A stretch of 64,000 bases of DNA from Bradyrhizobium daqingense (lineage in GTDB: Bacteria; Pseudomonadota; Alphaproteobacteria; Rhizobiales; Xanthobacteraceae): the NCBI RefSeq assembly GCF_021044685.1, contig NZ_CP088014.1:1302001-1366000 (forward strand), read 5' to 3'. Under the pieces are notes generated by a model. That model saw only the letters and a list, made by a program, of their open reading frames with translations, was not told the DNA's origin and did not search any database. The translations under genes were made by a program, and so were the position numbers. Of this stretch, positions 37,882 to 48,268 are shown in pieces (the stretch's first letter is position 1; each line of letters starts with the position of its first letter).

Positions 37882-38649
37882 CTAGGATTTATTCTTGCGC
37901 TCGCGCAACTCGCCGAACACCGCGGCGGCATCCGCGCCCTTCATGTGCAGCTTGGCCGCAACCGCGGGATCGTCGGCGCGCAGGAACACGTTGGCGCGCT
38001 TCTCCTCACCGAGCAGCGAGGGAATGGTCGGCTTGTTCTCCGCCCGCAGCTTGGCAACCTCCGCCGCGCGCGCCTGGAGCGCCGCATTGTCAGGCTCGAT
38101 GGTGAGCGCGAACTTGACGTTGGACGCGGTATATTCGTGGCCGCAATAGAGTTTGAAGTCGTCGGGCAGCGCGCGCAGCTTCAACAGCGAATCCCACATC
38201 ATCGGATAGGTGCCCTCGAACACGCGGCCGCAGCCGATCGAGAACAGCGTGTCGGCGGCGAACACCGTCTTCTCATTGTCGAACACGTAGGAGATGTGGT
38301 CGAGCGTGTGGCCGGGCGTCTCCACGACGCGCCCGAGCAGGGCGCCGATCTTGACCACATCGGCATTGGCGACGCGCAGATCGACGTTGGCAATCTCAGT
38401 GGTCTTGTCGTGCGGCGCGACGACGCGGCAATTGAATTTCTGCTTGAGTTCGGCGACCCCGCCGACATGATCGCCATGATGATGCGTGATCAGGATGTCG
38501 GTGAGCTGCCAGCCCTCGCGCTCCAGCGCCTCGAGAATCGGGCCGGCCTCCGGCGCGTCGATCGACGCCGTCGCCTTGGTTTCCACATCGTGGATCAGAT
38601 AACCGAAATTGTCGTTTAAACAGGTGAAAGTACGAATTTCGGCGGCCAT
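37882..38649 (-). CDS. gloB: Hydroxyacylglutathione hydrolase (glyoxalase II)
   Basis: The 255-residue metallo-beta-lactamase-fold enzyme hydrolyses S-lactoylglutathione to lactate and glutathione, completing methylglyoxal detoxification. The zinc motif THHHGDHVGG is complete, ETPGHTLDHISYVF and CGHEYTASNVKFALTIEP are the typical glyoxalase II blocks, and the C-terminal PTIPSLLGEEKRANVFLR segment binds glutathione. The ATG at 38649 (MAAEIRTFTCLNDNFGYLIHD) is the family start; the longer frame upstream is unrelated. It is divergent from a methyltransferase gene 109 bp away, an order I recall in related genomes. Confidence 0.96.
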   Translation of the reverse strand: MAAEIRTFTCLNDNFGYLIHDVETKATASIDAPEAGPILEALEREGWQLTDILITHHHGDHVGGVAELKQKFNCRVVAPHDKTTEIANVDLRVANADVVKIGALLGRVVETPGHTLDHISYVFDNEKTVFAADTLFSIGCGRVFEGTYPMMWDSLLKLRALPDDFKLYCGHEYTASNVKFALTIEPDNAALQARAAEVAKLRAENKPTIPSLLGEEKRANVFLRADDPAVAAKLHMKGADAAAVFGELRERKNKS

Positions 38650-38757
38650 GACATCTCCATCGCGCTCAGCCCCGCCAGACAAATATGGCGTTAGCGTTGC
38701 GCAGGCAATGCAATATTCCGCGCGCGGCGGCGGCCTCGCGCATGTTACATTGCGGTC

Positions 38758-39495
38758 ATGACCATCGACGTCGTCGACCTCCGCGAGTTCTATTCCCGCC
38801 GCCTCGGGATCGTGGCGCGGCAAATGATCAATCGCGGCATCAGGGAGCGCTGGCCGCGCGCCGAGGGCCAACGCGTGCTTGGCATCGGCTATCCCACGCC
38901 CTATCTCGGGCTGTTCCGCGAGGACGCCGAGCGCTGCATCGCGTTCATGCCGGCGGCCCAGGGTGTGCTGAAATGGCCGACGGGGCGGCCGGCGCTGGCC
39001 TCGCTGGTCGATGAATTCTCGCTGCCGCTTCCTGACGCCGCGATCGACCGCATCCTCCTGGTTCACGCGCTGGAGATGTCGGATGATCCGGCCGCACTGC
39101 TGCGCGAGGTGTGGCGCGTGCTGTCGCCCTCGGGACGCGTCATCGCCGTGATCCCGAATCGGCGCGGGGTGTGGACCCGCACCGACAGCACGCCGTTCGG
39201 CCATGGCCGGCCCTATTCGCGCTCGCAGATCACCGAGCTCCTGCGCCAGACCTGGTTCACGCCGACGGCCTGGGGCGAGGCGCTGTTCATGCCGCCCTAT
39301 GCCGGCGGCTGGGTGCTGAGATCGGCGCAGATGTGGGAGCGTGCCGGTGCTGCGCTGTCACTGCCCTTTGCCGGCGTGCACATCGTCGAAGCCACCAAGC
39401 AGGTCTATCGCGCGATCCCCGCCAAGCGCGAGCGGGCGCGGCTCATACCCTCGCTGGCGAAGCCCGTGCTGGTGCCTTCCTCGACGCGCGGCTGA
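38758..39495 (+). CDS. Class I SAM-dependent methyltransferase
   Basis: The 245-residue protein has a methyltransferase type 11 core: VLGIGYPTPYLGLF in place of the usual Gly-rich SAM loop, then the middle LPLPDAAIDRILLVHALEMSDDPAALLREVWRVLSPSGRVIAVIPNRRG. The SAM loop is altered (GIGYPTPY rather than GCGTG), a feature of this rhizobial subgroup. The substrate is unknown. It is divergent from gloB and followed by the convergent DUF4167 gene. Confidence 0.88.
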   Translation: MTIDVVDLREFYSRRLGIVARQMINRGIRERWPRAEGQRVLGIGYPTPYLGLFREDAERCIAFMPAAQGVLKWPTGRPALASLVDEFSLPLPDAAIDRILLVHALEMSDDPAALLREVWRVLSPSGRVIAVIPNRRGVWTRTDSTPFGHGRPYSRSQITELLRQTWFTPTAWGEALFMPPYAGGWVLRSAQMWERAGAALSLPFAGVHIVEATKQVYRAIPAKRERARLIPSLAKPVLVPSSTRG

Positions 39496-39550
39496 AAACA
39501 AATCGTCCCGGCGAGGCCGGGACGATGCAGTTCAGAAAATCAGTCGAAGC

Positions 39551-40336
39551 TTACTCGCCGGGAGCCACTTCGTCGCTGGATGCGACGGGGGCGGCCTCGC
39601 GCTCGGGGCGCGGGCCATGCGGACGGCGACGTCGCCGTGGATAGCGCTCGCCACCACCGCCGCCCTCGAAGCCGCCCTGGCCGCCATTCGCGCCGACATT
39701 CACTTGCGGCTGTGCGCCGGTGATGAAGGACGGCAGGCGATCGACACTGCCGGCATCGGCGATGACGGGCTGCGGCTGGTTCGCAGGTTGCGGCTGCGGC
39801 TGATATTGCGGTTGCGGACGATGGTCGCGTTCGCGATGTTCGCGCGGCTGCTGCTGCTCGCGTTGATAGGGCTGATTGTCGCGTTGCTGGTGGTCACGCT
39901 GGTGATGCTCGCGCTGGCCGTCGCGGTCGCGCATGAAAGGCTGCTGCTGCGGCTGCGGGACGAAACCCGGCTCCTGGCCGAAGGCTGAGAAATTCTCGCC
40001 GTCGTCCTCGCTGTCCTCGCCGCTGCTGTTGCTGACAGGCTCGTCACCGCGCGGCTGCTGGTTCTGGCGGAACTGCTCCTGGGCGGCCGCAATCAGGCGG
40101 AAATAATGCTCGGCATGCTGGTAGTAGTTCTCGGCCGCAACGGGGTCGCCGGAGGAGCGCGCATCGCGCGCGAGCTGGAGATACTTTTCGGCGATGTGCG
40201 AGGCCGTGCCGCGGATCTTGATGTCCGGTCCGTTGGACTCGTAGACCCGGGTCATCGGGTTCTGGCCGCGCCGGTTGTTGTTGTTGTTATTGTTGTTGCG
40301 GTTGCGCATCCGCTGCTTGTTCTGACCGTTTCTCAT
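39551..40336 (-). CDS. DUF4167-domain protein
   Basis: The 261-residue protein begins with an Asn/Arg-rich stretch (NRNNNNNNNNRRGQNP), then the DUF4167 core RVYESNGPDIKIRGTASHIAEKYLQLARDARSSGDPVAAENYYQHAEHYFRLIAAAQEQF. The rest is low-complexity, rich in Gln, Arg, His and Pro. DUF4167 is a conserved alphaproteobacterial domain of unknown function, usually found just after prmC as here. The Arg/Asn-rich start suggests RNA or ribosome contact, but this is inference. Confidence 0.93.
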   Translation of the reverse strand: MRNGQNKQRMRNRNNNNNNNNRRGQNPMTRVYESNGPDIKIRGTASHIAEKYLQLARDARSSGDPVAAENYYQHAEHYFRLIAAAQEQFRQNQQPRGDEPVSNSSGEDSEDDGENFSAFGQEPGFVPQPQQQPFMRDRDGQREHHQRDHQQRDNQPYQREQQQPREHRERDHRPQPQYQPQPQPANQPQPVIADAGSVDRLPSFITGAQPQVNVGANGGQGGFEGGGGGERYPRRRRRPHGPRPEREAAPVASSDEVAPGE

Positions 40337-40798
40337 GTCCTGCCTTTAATTCCAGCCCTAAAGGTTGCACGCATTACTGATTGCTAGGAGTGACCTGGTG
40401 ACAGCGGTTCACAGCTCTCGCGCGCACCGCGCGCAAAAGCGGCCTGAACCCTGCCGATGTTCGTCGACCGTCGCGTTCAACAAAGACGCGTTCCCCACCC
40501 GCCAGCATTCATTGCCAGCGAACCCATTCATATCGCCTGCCGAAACAAGCCCAGCTTTCTTGCGTAAGTCTTCAAGCGCAATATCAGGCTTTCGTTCACG
40601 TTGCGGTCGGAGAGCAGCGCAGCTCCACTGGCCATCGCGCTCAACAGGACCTGCGGCTTGGAACCTATAATCAGTAAAGCTCTCGCCCGAGAGCCCGGCT
40701 TTCGCCCGTAGGTCTACGGGGCCGGCACCGATGTGTTGACCGGAACGTAGTCGTTCCCAAGGGATATTCCAAGAGCTTTTTGCAAGCCAATCCGGCTT
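40337..40798. other. Unexplained gap upstream of DUF4167 gene
   Basis: About 460 bp separates the prmC stop from the DUF4167 start, which is long for a run usually packed closely. No coding frame is convincing on either strand. It contains CTCTCGCCCGAGAG near 40681, a small perfect palindrome, and GC-rich inverted segments. It must include the DUF4167 promoter or leader and may hold an unannotated small RNA. Confidence 0.35.
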
Positions 40799-41682
40799 TT
40801 ATGGGGGCATTTTTCGGGCTGAAACGGCTCGCGGAATGCCCGCCAGGTCGGCCTTGGGTGGCCTGTCCACCGATAACGCGGCACCCACCATCAAGGTTTC
40901 AATATTTCGGGCCTGGCCCAGTCCGGCCTCGACGACCAGCGCGCCGCCACCGGCGAGGCGCTCGCTCGCCTGCGGGATCAGAACCCGATAGGCGTCGTAT
41001 CCGTCATTGCCGCCGTCCAGCGCCAGATGTGGATCGTGCTCGCGTACCTCGACGCTCAGTTTCGGGATTTCGGCCGAGGGAATATAGGGCGGGTTCGACA
41101 CGATGAGATCGAACGGGCCGGAGAGCGCCGCCGCATAGGAGCAGGCGACGAAGGCGGCGCGGCCGGCGAGGCCGAGAGAATTGGCGTTGTCCCTGGCGGT
41201 GACGAGCGCTGTCAGGCTGAGGTCGGTACCGACGCCGAAGGCATCAGGGATGTCGTGCAGCAGCGCGAGCAGGATCGCGCCGGATCCGGTGCCGATGTCG
41301 GCGATCCGCGGCGGATGGGATGTTGGCCGTTCGCGAAGGATTTCGAGCGCTAGCTCGACCACCGTCTCGGTGTCGGGACGCGGCACCAACGTCGCCTCGG
41401 ACAGTCGGAACGGCAAACCCCAGAATTCGCTCGTCCCGAGAATGCGTGCAACCGGCTCGCCGGCGATGCGGCGTTCTGCGTGCTCCACCAATCGCGACGC
41501 TTCGGCCGCGGTGAGGGGGCGGGTCGCCTGCGCGATCAGGCCGGTGAGGTCGAGGCCGAGCACAGCGCCGAGCAGGATGCGCGCGTCGAGTTCGGCCTCG
41601 TCCAGCCGCGCCGCTTTCAACTTCGCAGCCAGCGCGCGCCGCGCGCTCTCGATGGGCTGTGCGGTGAAGGGATTGTTCTGGG

Positions 41683-41686
<4 letters not shown>
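40799..41686 (-). CDS. prmC: Release-factor glutamine methyltransferase
   Basis: The 295-residue enzyme methylates the glutamine of the GGQ motif in peptide-release factors using SAM. Visible are the SAM loop [15 protein letters not shown], the catalytic NPPY in [16 protein letters not shown], and the N-terminal helical domain [22 protein letters not shown]. It overlaps the prfA stop by 4 bp, so the substrate and its modifier are translationally coupled. The usual C-terminal end is present. Confidence 0.95.
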
Positions 41687-42768
<1,082 letters not shown>

Positions 42769-42825
42769 CGGTTCGGTCTCGAATGGCGGAAGGAGGCGAG
42801 GCGGCAGGGAGCGGCGACGGGCCCG

Positions 42826-45093
42826 CTACAACGCCAGGCCTTCGGCCTCGGCAAATTCCGTCAGCTTCTGCCGGATCGAGACGCTGCCGGCGGGCGCGTC
42901 CAGCAGCGGCGCGAGCACCGCCTCGGCTTTCTTGGCATCGAGGTCGAGCACCATGGCCTTGACCGGTCCGAGCGCAGTCGCCGAGAGCGACAGCGAGCGA
43001 TAGCCGAGGGCAATCAGCGCCAGCGCGCCGATCGGCTTGGAGGCCATCTCGCCGCACAGCGACAGCGACTTCTTCGCCGCATGGGATTTGCGCGCGATGT
43101 CGCGCAGCGCGCGCAGGATCGGCGCCGACATGGTGTCGAAGCGCTCGGAGACCTTGGCGTTGCCGCGGTCGACCGCGAACAGGAACTGGAACAGGTCGTT
43201 GGAGCCGACCGAGATGAAGTCCACCTTCCTCAGCAGTTCGTCGAGCTGATAGAGCAGCGCCGGCACCTCGACCATGGTGCCGATGTCGATTCTTTCGGGC
43301 AGCGTGTGGCCGTGCTGGCGCAGATAAGTCAGCTCGCGCTCGACCAGCGCCTTCGCCGAATCGAACTCGGCGACTTCCGAGATCATCGGGAACATGATCT
43401 TCAGCGAACGGCCGCCCCCGGCGCGCAAGAGCGCTCGGATCTGGCCGCGCAGCAGGCCGGGACGATCGAGCCCGAGCCGGATCGCACGCCAGCCGAGCGC
43501 GGGATTTTCCTCGATCACGGCTTCCATGTAGGGCAGCGCCTTGTCGCCGCCGATATCGAGTGTGCGGAAGGTGACCGGCTTGGTGCCGGCGGCATCCAGC
43601 ACGGTGCGATAGAGCGCGAGCTGGTCGCTGGTGCGCGGCAGGCTCTGGCCGACCATGAATTGCAGCTCGGTGCGGAACAGGCCGATGCCGGCGCTCCCGG
43701 TGTCCTCGATGTGCGGCAGGTCGATGGCGAGACCCGCATTGATCATCAGCTCGACCTTCTGGCCGTCCCTGGTGACGCAGGGCCGGTCGCGCAGCGCCAG
43801 ATACTGCGCCTGGCGGCGGGCGCGGAAGCGCACGCGCTCGGCGAAGGCGGCCTCGATCTCCTGCGAGGGCCGCACATAGATCAAGCCCGAGGTGCCGTCG
43901 ACGATGATGGCATCGCCGGGATCGGCGATGCCGGGCGCGTTCGGCACTTCGCCCACCGCAGGAATGCCGAGCGCGCGCGCCACGATCGAGACGTGGGAAT
44001 TGGCGGTGCCTTCCTCCAGCACGATGCCGCGCAGGCGCTTGCGGTCGTAGTCGAGCAGCGCCGCCGGGCCCATCGCACGCGCGATGACGATGGCGTTGTC
44101 GGGGAGCTGTTCGCGCGACGGCGCGTGGTCCTGGCCGACCAGCTGCCGCATCAGGCGGTAGCCGAGATCTTCGAGGTCGTGCAGGCGGTCGCGCAAATAG
44201 GGATCGGTCGAGCGCAGCATGCGCGCGCGGGTATCGGACTGCACGCGCTCGACCGCGGCCTCCGCGGTGAGGCCGGTGGCGACTGCCTCGTGCAGCTTGT
44301 GCGACCAGCCCTGGTCGTTGGCGAACATGCGGTAGGCTTCCAGCACCTCGCGGTGCTCGCCGCCTTCGGCGACGTCGCCGCGCTCCAGCATGCGGTCGAG
44401 ATCGGCGCGCAGCTTGGCGAGCGCGGTGTCGAGCCGCTTGATCTCCTTCGGCAGGTCCTCGGCGATGTAGTCCTTGATGACGACGCGCGGCTCGTGCAGC
44501 ACGACATGGCCGAGCGCGATGCCCTCCGACAGGATGGCGCCAACCTTCTGCGCGGAATGGCGTGCGGCCGGCTCCTGGCCCGGCTGGGCCAGCGCGGAGA
44601 GCTCGCCCGAGGCGATCAGCTCCGCCAGCACCATGGCGGTGGTCTGGAGCGCTTCGAGCTCCTCCTCGACATAGTTGCGCTTGGCGCGGTTCTGCACCAC
44701 CAGCACGCCGAGCGTGTTGCCGGCCCGCAGGATCGGCACGCCGAGGAAGGAATGGTAGATCTCTTCGCCGGTCTCGGGGCGGAACGAGAAGGCCGGGTGG
44801 CTCTGCGCGTCGCTCAAATTGAGCGGCGTCGCCTCGCTGGCGACGAGGCCGACCAGGCCCTCATGGGCGCTGAGCACGGTGTGGTGCACCGCCTCGCGGT
44901 TGAGGCCCTCGGTGGCGTAGAGCTCCAGCGTGTTGTCGATGCGCAGCACGTAGACCGAGCACACCTCGGCCACCATGTTGGCGGCGATCAGCACCACGAT
45001 CTTGTCCAGCCGCTCCTGGGCCGAGACCTGCTCCGCCATGGTTTCGCGGAGCCGTCTCAATAAGACGCGGGGACCTCCCGACGCGCTCCGCAT
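42826..45093 (-). CDS. ptsP: Nitrogen-PTS enzyme I (PtsP)
   Basis: The 755-residue protein is EI-Ntr, which passes phosphate from phosphoenolpyruvate to NPr. It has an N-terminal GAF domain at about residues 20-165, a PEP-utiliser swivelling domain with the phospho-His segment GTANSHVSIVARALGIP, and the C-terminal PEP-binding TIM barrel with the IGLFRTELQFMVG and SVGSNDLFQFLFAVDR blocks. The GAF domain senses nitrogen state (glutamine/2-oxoglutarate) in studied relatives. The gene lies between lysC and prfA as in many alphaproteobacteria. The start at 45093 gives a slightly longer N-terminus than usual; an ATG 18 codons later (MAEQVSAQERLDK) is also possible. Confidence 0.95.
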   Translation of the reverse strand: MRSASGGPRVLLRRLRETMAEQVSAQERLDKIVVLIAANMVAEVCSVYVLRIDNTLELYATEGLNREAVHHTVLSAHEGLVGLVASEATPLNLSDAQSHPAFSFRPETGEEIYHSFLGVPILRAGNTLGVLVVQNRAKRNYVEEELEALQTTAMVLAELIASGELSALAQPGQEPAARHSAQKVGAILSEGIALGHVVLHEPRVVIKDYIAEDLPKEIKRLDTALAKLRADLDRMLERGDVAEGGEHREVLEAYRMFANDQGWSHKLHEAVATGLTAEAAVERVQSDTRARMLRSTDPYLRDRLHDLEDLGYRLMRQLVGQDHAPSREQLPDNAIVIARAMGPAALLDYDRKRLRGIVLEEGTANSHVSIVARALGIPAVGEVPNAPGIADPGDAIIVDGTSGLIYVRPSQEIEAAFAERVRFRARRQAQYLALRDRPCVTRDGQKVELMINAGLAIDLPHIEDTGSAGIGLFRTELQFMVGQSLPRTSDQLALYRTVLDAAGTKPVTFRTLDIGGDKALPYMEAVIEENPALGWRAIRLGLDRPGLLRGQIRALLRAGGGRSLKIMFPMISEVAEFDSAKALVERELTYLRQHGHTLPERIDIGTMVEVPALLYQLDELLRKVDFISVGSNDLFQFLFAVDRGNAKVSERFDTMSAPILRALRDIARKSHAAKKSLSLCGEMASKPIGALALIALGYRSLSLSATALGPVKAMVLDLDAKKAEAVLAPLLDAPAGSVSIRQKLTEFAEAEGLAL

Positions 45094-45467
45094 GAACCGT
45101 CAACCTCCTCCGTCTGCGGGGCCCGAAAGGACCGCCGGCGGCTCGCCCAGAACTCCAGAAAAACAATAAGCTTGCTCGTCCGGCACCGGCCAGGCCCCAA
45201 ATCTTTCTCAGATTTGGCGCTTGTGCCGAATCGGCACCACCTCAACTGGGGCACAGTTTATGGCAGCCCACCCTGTCCGCCCTATAGCGAATTGGGGCTT
45301 GTTTTGCCAAGCAAAACGCCTGCCAAACGCGAATGTGTGGACACCTCGGCGTTTGCTGCGACCGCTAAGAGAAAATTAGTCCAAGCATGGTCCGGGAAAG
45401 TGCGAAGCAGTTTTCCGGAAAGACCAGGCTCAGGCAACAATCCCGAAGTGCGACGACGGGCCGCGAT
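45094..45467. other. Gap between lysC and ptsP with several hairpins
   Basis: About 370 bp without a gene. It contains three small perfect hairpins: 45197-45217 (CCAAATC/GATTTGG), 45223-45237 (GTGCCGA/TCGGCAC) and 45303-45319 (GTTTTGC/GCAAAAC), and a repeat with TTTTCCGGAAAGACC at 45385-45429. The ptsP leader should start inside it. Confidence 0.55.
45385..45429. repeat. GCATGGTCCGG...GACCAGGC palindromic element
   Basis: GCATGGTCCGGGAAAGTGCG pairs imperfectly with CAGTTTTCCGGAAAGACCAG. I recall the TTTCCGGAAAGATCATGC type as a frequent Bradyrhizobium dispersed element. It lies just after the lysC stop. Confidence 0.6.
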
Positions 45468-46724
45468 TCAGGTCTGATCGAGGCCGTAGAGCGTGTGCAG
45501 GGTGCGTACCGCCAGCTCAGTATAGGCGGTATCGATCAACACCGAGAATTTGATCTCGGAGGTTGTGATGGCCCGGATGTTGATATTCCGCCCTGCGAGG
45601 GCCGAGAACGCCTGGGCGGCGACGCCGGCATGGCTGCGCATGCCGCTGCCGATCACCGAGATCTTGGCGACGTCGGTGGCAGTGTCGAGCCTGGCATAGC
45701 CGATCTTGGACTTGGCGGCGGTAATCGTGTCCTTGGCGCGGGTGTAGTCGGCGGCCGGCACCGTGAAGGTGAGGTCGGTGGTCTTGCCGTCCTCGGACAC
45801 GTTCTGAACGATCATGTCGACATTGATGTTGGCATCCGCCAGCGGGCCGAAGATCGAGGCCGCCACGCCCGGCTTGTCCTCGATCTGGCGCACCGAGATC
45901 TGGGCCTCGTCCTTGGAGAAGGCGATACCGGTGACGACGTGGCTTTCCATGATCTCCTCCTCGCTGCAGATCAGCGTGCCGGGCGGCTGGTTGGCATAGG
46001 GGTCGATATCCTCGGGCTTGTCGAAGCTCGAACGGACGAAGATCGGCATGTTGTGGACCATGCCGAGTTCCACCGAGCGGACCTGGAGCACCTTGGCGCC
46101 CTGGGACGCCAGTTCCAGCATGTCCTCGAATGCGATCTTGTCGAGCCGGCGCGCCTTCGGCACGATTCGCGGATCGGTGGTGTAGACGCCGTCGACATCT
46201 GTGTAGATGTCGCAGCGGTCCGCCTTGACGGCGGCGGCCACGGCCACGGCCGAGGTGTCGGAGCCGCCACGGCCGAGCGTGGTGATGCGGTTCGTCTCGG
46301 GGTTGATGCCCTGGAAGCCGGCGATGACGGCGACCTCCTTGCGCTCCCTGAAGCGCTTGATGATCTCGCTGCCGTCGATGTCCTCGATCCGGGCCGAGGC
46401 ATGGGCGTCGCTGGTCTTGATCGGGATCTGCCAGCCCTGCCAGGAACGGGCCTGGATGCCCATGCCCTGGAGCACGATGGCCAGTAGGCCGGACGTCACC
46501 TGCTCGCCGGAGGCGACGACGGCGTCGTATTCGCGGGCGTCGTGCATGGGCGAGGCCTCGGTGCACCAGGCCACCAGCTCGTTGGTCTTGCCGGACATCG
46601 CCGAGACGACCACGGCCACTTCATGGCCGGCGTCGACCTCGCGCTTCACATGGCGCGCGACGTTGCGGATACGTTCGATGTTGGCGACGGACGTGCCGCC
46701 GAATTTCATCACGAGGCGGCTCAT
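45468..46724 (-). CDS. lysC: Aspartate kinase
   Basis: The 418-residue enzyme phosphorylates aspartate, the first step to lysine, threonine, methionine and diaminopimelate. It has the kinase motif VMKFGGTSVANIERI at the start, the SDTSAVAVAAAVKADRCDIYTDVDGVYTTDPR block, and two C-terminal ACT domains from about 265 on (VSVRQIEDKPGVAASIFGPLADANINVDMI; VIGSGMRSHAGVAAQAFSALAGRNINIRAITTSEIKFSVL) which bind inhibitory amino acids. It is divergent from a PH-domain gene. The product also feeds the homoserine used by metA. Confidence 0.97.
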   Translation of the reverse strand: MSRLVMKFGGTSVANIERIRNVARHVKREVDAGHEVAVVVSAMSGKTNELVAWCTEASPMHDAREYDAVVASGEQVTSGLLAIVLQGMGIQARSWQGWQIPIKTSDAHASARIEDIDGSEIIKRFRERKEVAVIAGFQGINPETNRITTLGRGGSDTSAVAVAAAVKADRCDIYTDVDGVYTTDPRIVPKARRLDKIAFEDMLELASQGAKVLQVRSVELGMVHNMPIFVRSSFDKPEDIDPYANQPPGTLICSEEEIMESHVVTGIAFSKDEAQISVRQIEDKPGVAASIFGPLADANINVDMIVQNVSEDGKTTDLTFTVPAADYTRAKDTITAAKSKIGYARLDTATDVAKISVIGSGMRSHAGVAAQAFSALAGRNINIRAITTSEIKFSVLIDTAYTELAVRTLHTLYGLDQT

Positions 46725-46874
46725 GACGACGCGTGCATTCCCTCATAAGGATCAGTATGGTGACCGCACTGGGCGAATGCCTTACGGATACCGACCGCGC
46801 GTATACAGAGCGGCGGGGCCGGGGGCAAGCGGGTTCCTGCGGGGGCAGGTGCGGGGAGTGGGTTAACCGAGATC

Positions 46875-47342
46875 ATGGCGCGTTATATCGACGAGATCCT
46901 GCAGCCGGGCGAGCGGGTGCTGTATTCGACCAATGCGCACTGGATCTTCTATTTTCCGGCCATCGTGGCCTGGATCGTGGCGCTGGCCCTGCTCGTCCTG
47001 TCACGGCAGGCGACCGTCGACTGGCTTTATCTGCTGTGCCTCGGGACCGCGGCGCTCGTGGCTCTGGCGGCCCTGTACTGGACTCTCAAGGGCTGGTTCC
47101 ATCGCTTCACCACCGAGACCGACGTCACCAACCTCCGCGTCGTGCACAAGACCGGCTTCATCAAGCGCCGCACTTTTGAAATGGCGTTGGATAAGGTCGA
47201 GAGCGTCGATGTCGACCAGACCATTCTTGGACGTATTCTCAACTACGGCGACGTGACGATTCGCGGCGTCGGCGAGGGGATCGAGACGATCAAGACCATC
47301 GCCTCGCCGCTCGCCTTCCGTAGTTCGATCACCACGCGGTAG
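46875..47342 (+). CDS. Bacterial PH-domain membrane protein
   Basis: The 155-residue protein has two transmembrane helices at about residues 20-70 (WIFYFPAIVAWIVALALLVL; WLYLLCLGTAALVALAALYW) followed by a bPH2 domain: RFTTETDVTNLRVVHKTGFIKRRTFEMALDKVESVDVDQTILGRILNYGDVTIRGVGEGIETIKTI. The domain is the YdbS/YdbT-like pleckstrin-homology type. Its function is unknown. ubiG follows after 14 bp and they are probably one transcript. Confidence 0.92.
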   Translation: MARYIDEILQPGERVLYSTNAHWIFYFPAIVAWIVALALLVLSRQATVDWLYLLCLGTAALVALAALYWTLKGWFHRFTTETDVTNLRVVHKTGFIKRRTFEMALDKVESVDVDQTILGRILNYGDVTIRGVGEGIETIKTIASPLAFRSSITTR

Positions 47343-47356
47343 GACCGCGCCCAACC

Positions 47357-48124
47357 ATGAGCATGCAGCAAAATACTTCCCTTTCTGCCCCGCCGGGCTC
47401 GACCGTCGACGCCGCCGAGATCGCAAAATTCTCGAAACTCTCGGCGGAGTGGTGGGACCCCAAGGGCAAGATGGCGCCGCTGCACCGGATCAATCCGCTG
47501 CGGCTCGGCTATATCCGCGACGCCGCCTGCCGCAAGTTCGAACGCAATGTGCGCAGCCTCAACTGCCTCGCCGGCTTGCGCGTGCTCGACATCGGTTGCG
47601 GCGCGGGGCTGTTGTGCGAGCCGCTGTCGCGGCTGGGCGCGCAGGTCATCGGCGTCGATCCCTCGGCCAGCAACATCGCCGCCGCCAAGCTGCATGCCGG
47701 CAAGAGCCATCTGTCGATCGACTACCGCTGCACCACGGTGGAGGAGATCGACCCGCGCGAGCGCTTCGACATCGTGCTGGCGATGGAAGTGGTCGAGCAC
47801 GTCACGGACGTCGGCATCTTCCTGAAGCGCTGCGCCTCGATGCTGAAGCCGAACGGCCTGATGGTGGTGTCGACGCTGAACCGGAACTGGAAGAGCTTCG
47901 CGCTCGCCATCGTCGGCGCTGAATACGTGCTGCGCTGGCTGCCGCGCGGCACCCACGAATGGAACAAGTTCGTCACCCCCGACGAGCTCGCGAAATATCT
48001 GCTCGACAACCGCCTCGTCATCACCGAGCAGACCGGTGTCGTCTACTCACCCTTCGCCGACAAATGGACTCTCTCGTCGGACATGGACGTGAACTACATG
48101 GTGGTGGCGGAAGGGATGGTGTGA
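47357..48124 (+). CDS. ubiG: Ubiquinone biosynthesis O-methyltransferase
   Basis: The 255-residue SAM methyltransferase carries out both O-methylations of ubiquinone synthesis. Diagnostic motifs are AEWWDPKGKMAPLHRINPLRLGYI, the SAM loop VLDIGCGAGLLCEPLSRLGAQVIGVDPS, EVVEHVTDVGIFLKRC and the late STLNRNWKSFALAIVGAEYVLRWLPRGTHEWNKFV block. It is the second gene after the PH-domain protein, with a 14-bp gap. Confidence 0.97.
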   Translation: MSMQQNTSLSAPPGSTVDAAEIAKFSKLSAEWWDPKGKMAPLHRINPLRLGYIRDAACRKFERNVRSLNCLAGLRVLDIGCGAGLLCEPLSRLGAQVIGVDPSASNIAAAKLHAGKSHLSIDYRCTTVEEIDPRERFDIVLAMEVVEHVTDVGIFLKRCASMLKPNGLMVVSTLNRNWKSFALAIVGAEYVLRWLPRGTHEWNKFVTPDELAKYLLDNRLVITEQTGVVYSPFADKWTLSSDMDVNYMVVAEGMV

Positions 48125-48268
48125 GCCTCGGAGGGTGAAGTGCGACCTGTCACTCCGAAAGCGGTGTCGGTGGCGTGAGCATCGCTCCCATGACGTCCGC
48201 GCGGTTGACCGCCTAGGCTTCAACTTGCAGGTTGGCTGCAGTCATTTCCCGCTAGTGCGCACCACCCC

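Noticed and set aside
43081..45063. 660-codon plus-strand frame opposite ptsP
   Set aside because: A long antisense frame caused by high GC; the ptsP domains are clear on the minus strand.
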